A stretch of DNA of 64,000 bases from Pseudoflavonifractor sp050943825 (GTDB lineage: Bacteria > Bacillota > Clostridia > Oscillospirales > Oscillospiraceae), in NCBI RefSeq assembly GCF_050943825.1, contig NZ_JBMNPX010000004.1, positions 1 through 64,000 of the forward strand. Direction: 5' to 3'. This document shows positions 1-7,933 of this stretch, one piece after another (positions within the stretch are counted from its first letter, which is position 1; every line of letters begins with the position of its first letter). The translations under genes were made by a program, and so were the position numbers. Under the pieces are notes generated by a model. It did not search any database, had not been told where the DNA came from, and saw only the letters and a list, made by a program, of their open reading frames with translations.

Positions 1-9
1 GAAGGCAAA

Positions 10-684
10 ATGACTATTGATAAAAAGTCCACTGTATGGATTTGTAAGGATTGTGGGTATCAGCTTTCGGCAGATGAATTTGAAGATGATTATGTTTTTT
101 GGTTCTGTGACAAGTGCGGTGCGTATTCGAATAACCAAGAGGGATTTGACCGTGGCGCTGCTCGTCACATTTGCAGAAACTGCGGCTACGAGAACGATAC
201 CACCTTGGATAATGTTAAGGGCATCTGCTCTGGCTGCGGAAAGGTTATAACAGACTCGGAAGCAACGCTTTGCCCAGATTGCAAACAGAACCGTGAGCAG
301 AAAGCAAGGGAGTGGCTTGCGAAAGCGGGAAAGGTTGTAGGCGTTGTTACCGCAGTGGCCGGGGCTGCCGCATATCTGGCATCACAAATCAGTAGTGATG
401 ACTCAGCCGAAGATGATGCAGATGGCGTTTCCTCTAAAAAGGACTGGCTGAAATCTGCAAGCGTGGATGAACTCCGAGCGAGAAAAAAGGAAATCAGTGA
501 CAGCACAGATTGGCGTTCTGGATCAATCTTGGACGGAGACTTTAACGAAGAAATCGAAGCAATGGATGCCATCGATGAGGAAATCAATCAAAGGGCTTGG
601 GATCAGTACAATAGCGAAGACCACTCTAATGAAAGTTACGGGGTTCACCGTGAACACGGTTGGTATTTACCAAATGATGACTAA
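10..684 (+). CDS. Multi zinc-ribbon protein with one hydrophobic segment
   Basis: This 224-residue protein has five CxxC pairs (Cys12/15, 33/36, 55/58, 73/76, 88/91), spaced like consecutive zinc ribbons. A hydrophobic stretch (about residues 106-126, rich in Val and Ala) follows, then an acidic, charged C-terminal half. The ribbons suggest zinc binding and perhaps nucleic-acid or protein contact. The hydrophobic stretch could be a membrane anchor. The start follows a GAAGG at the very edge of the window, so the upstream signal cannot be fully judged. Codon use is AT-richer than everything after 1.9 kb, which hints at acquired DNA next to the tRNA-Leu. No specific family is recognised and the function is unknown. 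Confidence 0.75.
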   Translation: MTIDKKSTVWICKDCGYQLSADEFEDDYVFWFCDKCGAYSNNQEGFDRGAARHICRNCGYENDTTLDNVKGICSGCGKVITDSEATLCPDCKQNREQKAREWLAKAGKVVGVVTAVAGAAAYLASQISSDDSAEDDADGVSSKKDWLKSASVDELRARKKEISDSTDWRSGSILDGDFNEEIEAMDAIDEEINQRAWDQYNSEDHSNESYGVHREHGWYLPNDD

Positions 685-861
685 AGCGAATGGATGGTAA
701 ACCATGCCAACGAAGAGATTGCGATATTCAGCGGAGAAAAAGCGGCACAAAAATGATAGATTATTTGGGAAAGGGCGCTGTGCCCTTTATTCGCATTGAG
801 GGATAAATATGTGATGTCATCGCAGAACGGTTGCTCCATATATAATGAGGAGGAACTTTTT

Positions 862-1119
862 ATGGACGATAAAACAAAAGCTGATATCGAAGCAGGCGTT
901 CCGATGGTCATCGTTCATTGGGACAAAGACGGTAATGTGACCTCGCAGGAGGCATTCAATTTAGAAAACATATCCCTGACTGAATGGCAGATGCAATCAT
1001 TGGCTCGGGCGGCATTAGAAGGGTGCAAACGGTTCTATGCTGACCCGGAGAATGTCAAAAAACTTGACGAGTGGAAAGAAAAAAGGATGCCGGGGCAAAA
1101 CGGCAGAAATAACACCTAA
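862..1119 (+). CDS. Small protein of unknown function (85 aa)
   Basis: The start is set by a clear GAGGAGG about 8 bases before the ATG. An in-frame ATG at 796 lacks such a site. The 85-residue product is soluble and charged, with an acidic start, a central stretch about NISLTEWQMQSLARAAL that could be a helix, and a Lys/Glu-rich end. No signal peptide, membrane segment or known motif is visible. It shares the AT-rich base composition of the preceding zinc-ribbon gene, so both may belong to the same small accessory block. It is not recognised. Confidence 0.65.
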   Translation: MDDKTKADIEAGVPMVIVHWDKDGNVTSQEAFNLENISLTEWQMQSLARAALEGCKRFYADPENVKKLDEWKEKRMPGQNGRNNT

Positions 1120-1230
1120 GTGACCATTTCTGCGGGGCATCTCCGTTGCACCTTTTAACGAAAGGCACACCTTTTAACGATTTATCCGAGGGGTGTGCAT
1201 TTCGTATCAAAATAGGTCACTACTTTCACC

Positions 1231-1270
1231 AAAAAGTCTTGAAGCCTAACGGTTTCAAGACTTTTTCTTT
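1231..1270 (+). terminator. Terminator hairpin, copy 1 of a duplicated element
   Basis: An AAGTCTTGAA arm pairs with TTCAAGACTT across a short loop and is followed by a T-rich tract (CTTTTTCTTTTT). It lies 110 bases after the 85-aa gene. A copy with one base changed in the loop lies at 1615-1655, on the other side of the tRNA. Confidence 0.75.
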
Positions 1271-1292
1271 TTCCTGCCTTTCCTTTTCCCTA

Positions 1293-1321
1293 TTGACATG
1301 CCGTATTTCATGTGCTAATAT
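1293..1321 (+). promoter_or_regulatory. Sigma-A type promoter of tRNA-Leu
   Basis: A perfect TTGACA (1293-1298) is followed after 17 bases by TAATAT (1316-1321). Transcription would start about 35-40 bases before the tRNA 5' end. Confidence 0.8.
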
Positions 1322-1365
1322 ACTATCCGTTGCCGTGCTCCACAAGTGAGCTGGCAGAAAAAGAC

Positions 1366-1453
1366 GCGCGAGTGGTGGAATTGGCAGACTCGCTAGATTC
1401 AGGTTCTAGTGTGCATTACGCACGTGCGGGTTCAAGTCCCGCCTCGCGCACCA
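1366..1453 (+). tRNA. tRNA-Leu (anticodon CAG)
   Basis: The 88-nt gene has an acceptor stem GCGCGAG pairing with CTCGCGC, discriminator A, and an encoded CCA. The anticodon stem CTAGA/TCTAG encloses the loop TTCAGGT, giving anticodon CAG at 1400-1402. A long variable arm (about GTGTGCATTACGCAC) marks it as class II. The T arm carries GGTTCAAGTCC. It is preceded by a strong promoter and followed by a terminator, so it is a single-gene transcript. Confidence 0.97.
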
Positions 1454-1455
1454 TC

Positions 1456-1493
1456 GTCGGAGCAAGTTTGTATCGCTTGCTCCGACTTTTTTT
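1456..1493 (+). terminator. Intrinsic terminator of tRNA-Leu
   Basis: An 11-bp perfect stem (GTCGGAGCAAG with CTTGCTCCGAC) with a 9-base loop is followed directly by seven to eight T residues. Confidence 0.95.
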
Positions 1494-1833
1494 ACAAAAG
1501 TCAGAGCGCGCTCACGCCGCTGCTCCTCCTCTCCAAATCGAACCCGCTTCGCTGGGCTTCGATTTGGTTTTCTTTGACGGAAGGCGCAAGTTCTGTATCG
1601 TCATCCGCACCATCAAAAAGTCTTGAAGCCTAATGGTTTCAAGACTTTTCTTTTTTGTCTCTCAATATGCGCCTTATCCTGCCGTTTTATTCATAAGCTC
1701 TCTCCTGACATATTGGGTGCGCAAAATATGGGATTCTTCACACTGCATTCACATTTTTCATCTGCCGCTCTTATTTCCGGCTGTTTTCACCATTTTATTT
1801 TTCTTTTCCTATTAGAATCGTATAAAATCTCTG
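1494..1833. other. AT-rich non-coding stretch with hairpins between tRNA-Leu and galM
   Basis: No credible gene is seen. The stretch holds a hairpin at 1533-1567 (arms CCAAATCGAA and TTCGATTTGG) followed by TTTTCTTT, a possible second terminator. It also holds copy 2 of the duplicated terminator at 1615-1655. The remainder up to the galM promoter is T-rich on the plus strand without clear signals. Confidence 0.6.
1615..1655 (+). repeat. Terminator hairpin, copy 2 of the duplicated element
   Basis: It repeats the sequence at 1231 with a single C-to-T change in the loop, again followed by a T tract. There is no gene directly upstream for it to terminate, which suggests that it arose by duplication or recombination around the tRNA locus. 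Confidence 0.75.
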
Positions 1834-1862
1834 TTGTCAACCGCCGGTCAATGTTATATACT
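1834..1862 (+). promoter_or_regulatory. Probable galM promoter
   Basis: TTGTCA (1834-1839), a 17-base spacer, and TATACT (1857-1862) lie about 50 bases upstream of the galM start codon. Confidence 0.7.
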
Positions 1863-1912
1863 TTTTTATACATTAAAATTTCATGATTGTCGTCTGAAAG
1901 GAGCTCCACGCT

Positions 1913-2935
1913 ATGAGCGAGACCGGCGTACAGCCCGGGGTCTGGATTGCCCGCCCCTTCGGCACCACCAGCACAGGTGAACCCGTCACCTGTTACCGCA
2001 TTGAGAATCCCTCCGGCGCTTGGGTAGAAGTTCTGGACTATGGCTGCACGCTGCGTGGGATCGGCGTCCCGGACAAGAAGGGCCAGATTACCGACGTTCT
2101 CCTGGGCTATGACTGCATTGAGGACTACGAGGCTGGCGACGCATATCTGGGCGCTGTGATCGGCCGCTGCGCCGGGCGCATCGCAGGCGCCAAGGTGACC
2201 CTGGGCGGCAAGACCTATCCCCTCGCCGCCAACTGCGGTGACTACCAGCTCCACGGAGGCCTTCGGGGCTTTGACCGTCATATGTGGACCGCCAAGGTCC
2301 GGGGCGGCGAGCTGGTGTTCCGCCGCCGCTCCCCCGACGGCGAAGAGGGCTACCCCGGCAATCTGGAGGTGTCCGTCTCCTTCTCCTGGAGCAGCAGCAA
2401 CACCCTCGCCTTGGAGTTCACCGCCTTTGCCGACCAGGATACGGTAGTCTCCCTCACCAGCCACCCCTATTTCAACCTCAACGGCGCGGGCACGGGTACC
2501 ATCGACAAGCATACCCTCCATGTCTTTGCCGACGAGTACACCGAGCTGGATGAGCGGAATCTGATTACGGGCCGTATTCTTCAGGTGGAAAATACCCCGC
2601 TGGATTTCCTGCGGGCCAAGCCCCTGGACATCCCCGTGGACTACAATTTCTGCTTCTCCCGCACCGGACTCCACTCCGCCGCCCAGCTCTCCAGCCGTGA
2701 GAGCGGCATTTCCCTGGAGGTCAGCACCACCCAGCCCGGCCTGCAGGTCTATACCGGCGACTTCCTCTCGGGCACCGGGAAGGGCGGCGCGGAATACGGT
2801 CCCCGCAGCGGCGTAGCGCTGGAGGCCCAGGGCTGGCCCGACGCCGCCGCCTGGCCCGCCTTCCCCTCCAACATCCTGCGTCAGGATGTCCCCTACCAGC
2901 AGCGCATTGAGTTCGCCTTCTCTGTCCGGGGCTGA
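1913..2935 (+). CDS. galM: Aldose 1-epimerase (mutarotase)
   Basis: This 340-residue cytosolic enzyme would interconvert the alpha and beta anomers of glucose or galactose. It shows the GalM family blocks in order: an N-terminal WVEVLDYGCTLRGI segment, GRCAGRIAG, the LHGG stretch followed by GFDRHMW (about residue 110-125), the catalytic histidine in SHPYFNL (about 185), and the C-terminal GVALEAQGWPDA with the catalytic glutamate. The length is normal for the family. GAAAGGAG precedes the ATG by about 7 bases. It is a single-gene unit with its own promoter and a terminator shared with the convergent treR. Its closeness to the trehalose genes fits supplying glucose anomers to downstream kinases (inference). 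Confidence 0.93.
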   Translation: MSETGVQPGVWIARPFGTTSTGEPVTCYRIENPSGAWVEVLDYGCTLRGIGVPDKKGQITDVLLGYDCIEDYEAGDAYLGAVIGRCAGRIAGAKVTLGGKTYPLAANCGDYQLHGGLRGFDRHMWTAKVRGGELVFRRRSPDGEEGYPGNLEVSVSFSWSSSNTLALEFTAFADQDTVVSLTSHPYFNLNGAGTGTIDKHTLHVFADEYTELDERNLITGRILQVENTPLDFLRAKPLDIPVDYNFCFSRTGLHSAAQLSSRESGISLEVSTTQPGLQVYTGDFLSGTGKGGAEYGPRSGVALEAQGWPDAAAWPAFPSNILRQDVPYQQRIEFAFSVRG

Positions 2936-2952
2936 GCACTTTCTTACCAGTA

Positions 2953-2993
2953 AAAAAACCGCCTTCCGATCTGAGATCGGAAGGCGGTTTTTT
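2953..2993. terminator. Bidirectional terminator between galM and treR
   Basis: A near-perfect stem (ACCGCCTTCCGATCT with AGATCGGAAGGCGGT) is flanked by an A run on the left and a T run on the right. It can therefore stop both galM and the convergent treR transcript. Confidence 0.95.
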
Positions 2994-3002
2994 GTTGTGT
3001 AT

Positions 3003-3734
3003 TTATCGGGCGGCCTGACGGCGCACCGCGTTGTCCTGGAAGCGGAAAATGCTGGGGTGGTGACGGGACTGGGTGTACTCAAACATCACGCCGTCGCTGT
3101 TGTACACCTGGTTGCTCACCACGGCCAGGCAGTTGTACTCCCCCAGGGGGAGCCATTTCTCGTCCTGCTCCGTGGCCCGCTCCACCGTGATGGTCCGCTT
3201 GCTGGTGACGATGACCATGCCCAGCTCCTCCTCCAGATAGCGGTAGATGGAGCCGCCGGCAATCTGGGCGGTCAGCTGGGGCATGCACGCCGCCCGCAGG
3301 TAGCTCAGGTTCAGAATCATGGGGACGCCGTCCAGGTCGTGGATACGGCACAGTGAAAACAGCTCCGTGCCCACAGGAAAGCCGGTCTGGGCGGAAATGG
3401 CCTCGTCCGCCGTACAGCGGTCAAAGGCCACCACACGGGTGGTGGTCTGCTGCCCGGTGCGCTGGGCGGTCTCCCGGAAGGACTCGATGGCGCCCATGGT
3501 GTAGGAGGACTGCTCAATGGGCTGGAAGATATTGCACACGCCCTTGCCCTGGCTGGTCTGGACGTAGCCGTCCCGCACCAGCTCGGCGATGGCCCGGCGT
3601 ACTGTGTTCCGGGAACATTCAAACTCCACAATCAGCGTGTTTTCCGAGGGCAGAAGCTGGCCCACCGGGTAGGTTCCCGACTCAATCCGCTCCTTCAGCG
3701 CGGCATAAATCTGCACGAATTTCTGGCGGGGCAT
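3003..3734 (-). CDS. treR: Trehalose operon repressor, GntR/UTRA family
   Basis: The 243-residue protein has an N-terminal winged helix of the GntR type (about residues 1-70, with PSENTLIVEFECSRNTVRRAI as the recognition region) and a C-terminal UTRA ligand domain (about 90-240, with LFSLCRIHDLDGVP and EYTQSRHHPSIFRF). TreR regulators of this family sense trehalose 6-phosphate. The start was placed at the ATG after GGTGG, not at an in-frame codon 24 bases upstream that would fall inside the operator. It is divergent from treP, and both flanks carry the palindrome TTGTTTAAACAA, so autorepression and repression of treP are likely. Confidence 0.9.
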   Translation of the reverse strand: MPRQKFVQIYAALKERIESGTYPVGQLLPSENTLIVEFECSRNTVRRAIAELVRDGYVQTSQGKGVCNIFQPIEQSSYTMGAIESFRETAQRTGQQTTTRVVAFDRCTADEAISAQTGFPVGTELFSLCRIHDLDGVPMILNLSYLRAACMPQLTAQIAGGSIYRYLEEELGMVIVTSKRTITVERATEQDEKWLPLGEYNCLAVVSNQVYNSDGVMFEYTQSRHHPSIFRFQDNAVRRQAAR

Positions 3735-3746
3735 GGAGACACCACC

Positions 3747-3758
3747 TTGTTTAAACAA
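3747..3758. promoter_or_regulatory. Operator O1 (TTGTTTAAACAA) in the treR leader
   Basis: This 12-base perfect palindrome lies between the treR promoter and the treR ribosome site, just downstream of the expected start point. A bound repressor here would block elongation. An identical palindrome lies at 3881-3892 before treP. Confidence 0.75.
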
Positions 3759-3772
3759 CTATGGATTGGTAC

Positions 3773-3801
3773 ATTGTATCACCCTCACTGATGTCCGTCA
3801 A
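3773..3801 (-). promoter_or_regulatory. treR promoter
   Basis: On the minus strand, TTGACG (3801-3796), a 17-base spacer, and TACAAT (3778-3773) form a good sigma-A promoter directed toward treR. Confidence 0.8.
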
Positions 3802-3861
3802 GCGGTTGGGGAAAAGAAGGGAAAGACCGTCCTCCTGCCCAAAAACAATACCCTATATTTA

Positions 3862-3893
3862 TTGTCTTTCCCAAATTGGCTTGTTTAAACAAG
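3862..3893 (+). promoter_or_regulatory. treP promoter region with operator O2
   Basis: The 14-base perfect palindrome CTTGTTTAAACAAG (3880-3893) contains the same core as O1. A possible -35 TTGTCT (3862-3867) and -10 TAAACA (3886-3891, 18-base spacer) would place the operator directly over the promoter. The operator is clear; the promoter hexamers are weak. Confidence 0.65.
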
Positions 3894-3980
3894 TGTAGTA
3901 CCATTTGCTTACAGGATAACCGCTGGCTGTCTCGGGCACGGGCACGGACAGCAAAATCAGAACCGAAGGAGGACAATCCC

Positions 3981-5912
3981 ATGGCAAATTACCAGGCCGA
4001 TGTGCAGGCGCTGCTGGAGTACATCGGGGGCAAGGAAAACATCCGCGCCGTCTCCCACTGCATGACCAGAATGCGCTTTGTTCTGGTTGACCCGTCCAAG
4101 GCGGACTCCGCAAAAATTGAGGCCATCCCCGCCGTCAAGGGCACCTTCACCCAGGCTGGACAGTTTCAGGTGATCATCGGCAACGACGTGGCCATCTTCT
4201 ACAACCAGTTCACCTCCTATGCCGGGATTGAGGGTGTCAGCAAGGACGCGGTGAAGGCCGCTGCCAAGAGCAACCAGTCCCTGATTCAGCGCATTGTGGG
4301 CACCCTGGGTGAGATTTTCGCCCCCATCATCCCCGCCCTCATCTGCGGCGGTCTGATTCTGGGCTTCCGCAATATCATCGGTGAGATCAATTTCTTTGCC
4401 GACGGCACCATGAGCCTGGCGGATGTGTCCCAGTTCTGGTCGGGCGTGTACAACTTCCTGTGGCTCATCGGCGAGGCCGTGTTCCACCTGCTGCCCGTGG
4501 GAATCGTCTGGTCCATCACCAAGAAGATGGGCACCACTCAGATCCTGGGCATTGTCCTGGGCCTGACCCTGGTCTCCCCCCAGCTGCTCAACGGCTTCTC
4601 CGTGGCCACCGCGGAGACCATCCCCGTGTGGGACTTCGGCTTTGCCCAGGTCCAGATGATCGGCTATCAGGGCCAGGTTATCTCCGCCATGCTGGCCGGT
4701 TTTGTGCTGGTTTACCTGGAGAAATTCTTCAAAAAGCACTGTCCTGAAATGATCAGCATGATTGTGGTCCCCTTCTGCTCCCTGGTACCCGCCGTCATCA
4801 TCGCCCACACCGTGGTGGGCCCTATCGGCTGGAAGATTGGCGACGCCATCGCCGCCGTGGTGTACATGGGCCTGACCTCCAACGTGAAGTGGCTCTTCGC
4901 CGCCGCCTTCGGCCTGTTCTACGCCCCCATCGTCATGACCGGCCTGCACCACATGACCAACGCCATCGACTCCCAGCTGGTCAATCTCTATGACGGCACC
5001 ATCCTCTGGCCCATGATCGCCCTGTCCAACATCGCCCAGGGCTCCGCCGTGCTGGCCATGTCGGTGCTCCAGAAGAAGAACGAGCGCGCCCAGCAGGTCA
5101 ACATCCCCGCCTGCATCTCCTGCTACCTGGGCGTCACCGAGCCCGCCCTCTTCGGCGTGAACATGAAGTACGGCTTCCCCCTGGTGTGCGGCATGATTGG
5201 ATCCGCCGTGGCCGCCGTCATCTCCATCAGCACCGGCGTGGAGGCCTACTCCATCGGCGTGGGCGGTCTGCCCGGCATTCTCTCCATCAAGCCCCAGTTC
5301 TGGCTCAGCTTCCTGGCCGCCATGGCCGCGGCCATTGTAATCCCCTTTGTCCTGACCTTTATCATCGGCAAGCGGAAGCTCTCCGCAGCCGACAATGCCC
5401 AGAACAGCGCCCCCGCTGTCTCCGCGTCCCAAACTGAGCAGCAGCCCGCTCAGGCCGGCAGCAGCGCCGTCAAGTCCCCCATCACCGGCCGTATCATCCC
5501 CCTGGACCAGATCCCCGACCAGGTGTTCTCCCAGGGCATTCTGGGCGAGGGCGTAGGCATTGAGCCCACCGGAAATGTGGTGGTGACCCCTGGCGACGGC
5601 ACCGTGTGCTCCGTCATGGAGGACAGCAAGCACGCCTGCGGCATCCAGCTGGACAACGGCGTGGAGGTGCTCATCCATGTGGGCATGGACACGGTGGAGA
5701 TGGCCGGCGACGGCTTCCAGCTCCACGTGCAGGAGGGCGACCGGGTGCGCCTGGGCGACAAGCTCATCACCTTTGACCCGGAGAAGATCCGCAAGGCCGG
5801 TCACCCCGTCACCACCGCCTTTGTGGTGACCGAGTCCGCCGGACACACCCTCCGCTTTATCACCGATGTGGACGCCAAGGCGGGAGAGACCGACGTTATC
5901 TGCGAAGAGTGA
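3981..5912 (+). CDS. treP: PTS trehalose permease, fused EIIB-EIIC-EIIA
   Basis: This 643-residue membrane protein imports trehalose and phosphorylates it to trehalose 6-phosphate. The N-terminal EIIB domain has the phospho-cysteine Cys27 in AVSHCMTRMRF. A long EIIC membrane domain follows (about residues 105-470), with VTEPALFGVNMKYGFP near its end. After an Ala/Gln-rich linker comes a complete glucose-type EIIA domain, starting SPITGRIIPLDQIPDQVF, with His551 (KHACGIQ) and the phospho-acceptor His566 (LIHVGMDTV). The fused EIIA means no separate EIIA is needed. GGAGGAC precedes the ATG; longer in-frame starts would lie inside the operator. It is followed 9 bases later by treC. Confidence 0.95.
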   Translation: MANYQADVQALLEYIGGKENIRAVSHCMTRMRFVLVDPSKADSAKIEAIPAVKGTFTQAGQFQVIIGNDVAIFYNQFTSYAGIEGVSKDAVKAAAKSNQSLIQRIVGTLGEIFAPIIPALICGGLILGFRNIIGEINFFADGTMSLADVSQFWSGVYNFLWLIGEAVFHLLPVGIVWSITKKMGTTQILGIVLGLTLVSPQLLNGFSVATAETIPVWDFGFAQVQMIGYQGQVISAMLAGFVLVYLEKFFKKHCPEMISMIVVPFCSLVPAVIIAHTVVGPIGWKIGDAIAAVVYMGLTSNVKWLFAAAFGLFYAPIVMTGLHHMTNAIDSQLVNLYDGTILWPMIALSNIAQGSAVLAMSVLQKKNERAQQVNIPACISCYLGVTEPALFGVNMKYGFPLVCGMIGSAVAAVISISTGVEAYSIGVGGLPGILSIKPQFWLSFLAAMAAAIVIPFVLTFIIGKRKLSAADNAQNSAPAVSASQTEQQPAQAGSSAVKSPITGRIIPLDQIPDQVFSQGILGEGVGIEPTGNVVVTPGDGTVCSVMEDSKHACGIQLDNGVEVLIHVGMDTVEMAGDGFQLHVQEGDRVRLGDKLITFDPEKIRKAGHPVTTAFVVTESAGHTLRFITDVDAKAGETDVICEE

Positions 5913-5921
5913 GGTACTGTC

Positions 5922-7571
5922 ATGCAGGATTTTAAGAAAAGCGTGGTATATCAGATCTACCCCAAGTCCTTCCTGGACACCAACGGGGACGGCCTTGGAG
6001 ACCTCCGGGGCGTCATCAGCAAGCTGGACTACCTCCAGACCCTGGGCGTGGACTACATCTGGCTCACCCCCTTCTTTGTCTCCCCCCAGAACGACAACGG
6101 CTATGACGTGGCCGACTACCGCGCCATCGACCCCCGCTACGGCACCATGGCCGACTTTGAGGACCTGGTGGAGGAGGCCGGACGCCGGAATATCCGGGTG
6201 ATGCTGGACATGGTGTTCAATCACACCTCCACCTATCACCAGTGGTTCCAGAAGGCCCTGGAGGGGGATCCGGTCTATCAGGACTACTACATCTTCCGCC
6301 CCGGCAAGGCCGACGGCTCCGCCCCCACCAACTGGGAGAGTAAGTTCGGCGGCAGCGCCTGGGAGTATGTGCCCAGCTTGGGCAAGTACTACCTCCACCT
6401 CTTTGACAAGACCCAGGCCGACCTGAACTGGGAGAACCCGGCCGTGCGCCGGGAGGTGGCCGACATTGTCCGTTTCTGGATGTCCAAGGGGGTCAAGGGC
6501 TTCCGGTTCGACGTGGTCAACCTGATCAGCAAGGGAGAGTACGCCGACGACTTCCAGGGCGACGGCCGCCGCTTCTACACCGACGGTCCCCGCATCCACG
6601 AGTTCCTCAAGGAGCTCAACCGTGAGAGCTTTGGACAGGACAGCGAGATCATCACCGTAGGTGAGATGTCCTCCACCTCCATGGAGAACTGCTTCCAGTA
6701 CGCGGGCGAGCAGAGCGGCGAGCTGTCCATGGTCTTCTCCTTCCACCACCTGAAGGTGGACTTCATGGGCAATGAGAAGTGGGTCATCGTGCCCACCGAT
6801 TTTGGTAAGCTGAAGGACATCCTCTTCTCCTGGCAGGAGGGCATGGCGGCCCACAGCGCCTGGAACGCCGTGTTCTGGTGCAACCACGACCAGCCCCGTG
6901 TGGTCTCCCGCTTCGGCGACGAGGGGGAGTACTGGCAGCAGTCGGCCAAAATGCTGGCCGCCATTGTCCACGGTATGCGGGGCACCCCCTACGTCTATCA
7001 GGGCGAGGAGCTGGGCATGACCAACGCGGGCTTCACCCGGCTGGACCAGTACCGGGACGTGGAGAGCCTGAATCACTTCCGCATCCTGCGGGACAAGGGC
7101 CTGAGCGAGGAGAGCGTGTACAACATCCTCAAAATCCACTCTCGGGACAACAGCCGCACCCCCATGCAGTGGGACGCCACGCCCAACGGCGGTTTTACCA
7201 CCGGGGAGCCCTGGCTGTCGGTGAACCCCAACACCGCCCGTATCAACGCCGCCGCCCAGACCGGCGACCCGGACTCCATCTTCTCCTACTACCAGGCTCT
7301 CATCCGCCTGCGCAAGGAGTACGACGTGTTCGCTCTGGGCGACTTTACCCCCCTGACCCCCGAGCACCCCAGCGTGCTGGCCTACCGCCGCCGCTGGAAC
7401 GGGGAGACCCTGCTGTGCGTCAACAATTTCTTCCGCAAGGAGTGCACCTGGACCTGTCCCGAGTCCCTGGAGGGTTTCCGGGTTCTGCTGTCCAACTACC
7501 CCGACAGTACCCCCGCCCAGGTGTGGAACCTGCGTCCCTACGAGTCCGTCCTGCTGCTGAAGCAGAACTGA
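5922..7571 (+). CDS. treC: Trehalose-6-phosphate hydrolase (GH13)
   Basis: The 549-residue cytosolic enzyme splits trehalose 6-phosphate into glucose and glucose 6-phosphate. It shows the oligo-1,6-glucosidase-like GH13 blocks: VVYQIYPKSF at the N terminus, DMVFNHTS (about residue 98), GFRFDVVN with nucleophile Asp197, VGEMSS with acid/base Glu248, and CNHDQPR with Asp323. Length is normal. It lies 9 bases after treP and just upstream of an HPr gene, forming treP-treC-ptsH. The GH13 fold alone could also suggest another alpha-glucosidase; the adjacent trehalose PTS and TreR settle the role. Confidence 0.95.
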   Translation: MQDFKKSVVYQIYPKSFLDTNGDGLGDLRGVISKLDYLQTLGVDYIWLTPFFVSPQNDNGYDVADYRAIDPRYGTMADFEDLVEEAGRRNIRVMLDMVFNHTSTYHQWFQKALEGDPVYQDYYIFRPGKADGSAPTNWESKFGGSAWEYVPSLGKYYLHLFDKTQADLNWENPAVRREVADIVRFWMSKGVKGFRFDVVNLISKGEYADDFQGDGRRFYTDGPRIHEFLKELNRESFGQDSEIITVGEMSSTSMENCFQYAGEQSGELSMVFSFHHLKVDFMGNEKWVIVPTDFGKLKDILFSWQEGMAAHSAWNAVFWCNHDQPRVVSRFGDEGEYWQQSAKMLAAIVHGMRGTPYVYQGEELGMTNAGFTRLDQYRDVESLNHFRILRDKGLSEESVYNILKIHSRDNSRTPMQWDATPNGGFTTGEPWLSVNPNTARINAAAQTGDPDSIFSYYQALIRLRKEYDVFALGDFTPLTPEHPSVLAYRRRWNGETLLCVNNFFRKECTWTCPESLEGFRVLLSNYPDSTPAQVWNLRPYESVLLLKQN

Positions 7572-7595
7572 GAGATTATAAAAGGAGTGTTCAAA

Positions 7596-7856
7596 ATGAA
7601 GTCTTTTTCCTACACCGTTCAGGATCCCGTCGGCATCCACGCCCGTCCCGCCGGTCTGCTTGTAAAGGCCGCCAAGGAGTTTGCCGACACGGAAATCACC
7701 ATCGCCAAGGACGGCAAGGCCGTCAAGGCCACCCAGCTGATGAAGCTGATGGGTCTGGGTGTCAAGAGCGGCGACACCGTGACTGTGACGGCTGAGGGCG
7801 CCTCCGAGGATGCCGCCATCGCCGCCATGGAGCAGTTCTTCCAGGCGAATCTCTAA
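7596..7856 (+). CDS. HPr-family phosphocarrier linked to the trehalose operon
   Basis: An 86-residue HPr with the phospho-acceptor His15 in GIHARPAGLL. The start follows AAAGGAG at the right distance; an in-frame GTG nine bases earlier abuts that site. The residue aligned with the regulatory serine (Ser46 of Bacillus HPr) is Gln47, within KATQLMKLMGLG. It should therefore pass phosphate to PTS enzymes but not be phosphorylated by HPr kinase. A second HPr in this window (53257-53523) keeps that serine. It is last in the treP-treC unit and ends at a strong terminator. It may be a dedicated or catabolite-insensitive carrier, as Crh is in the opposite sense (inference). Confidence 0.9.
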   Translation: MKSFSYTVQDPVGIHARPAGLLVKAAKEFADTEITIAKDGKAVKATQLMKLMGLGVKSGDTVTVTAEGASEDAAIAAMEQFFQANL

Positions 7857-7870
7857 TCTTTACAGCGTAA

Positions 7871-7914
7871 AAGCCCCCGGACGGAGTTTGAAATATCCGT
7901 CCGGGGGCTTTCTT
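7871..7914 (+). terminator. Terminator of the trehalose operon
   Basis: AGCCCCCGGACGGA pairs with TCCGTCCGGGGGCT across a 10-base loop and is followed by TTCTTATTT. Confidence 0.92.
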
Positions 7915-7933
7915 ATTTACAGATTGAAAAAGC

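Noticed and set aside
770..792. Small hairpin AAAGGGC/GCCCTTT as a terminator after the zinc-ribbon gene
   Set aside because: The stem is short and is followed by ATTCG rather than a T run.
1585..1612. A sequence ending CGCACCATC resembling the tRNA-Leu 3' end, as a possible attachment site
   Set aside because: Only about nine bases match the tRNA end; no acceptor or T-arm pairing exists and no integrase is in the window.
3957..7640. A very long open frame antisense to treP and treC (over 1200 codons)
   Set aside because: It is a by-product of GC-rich codon use: composition is low-complexity (Gly, Val, His, Asp), there is no ribosome site, and the sense-strand genes are unmistakable.
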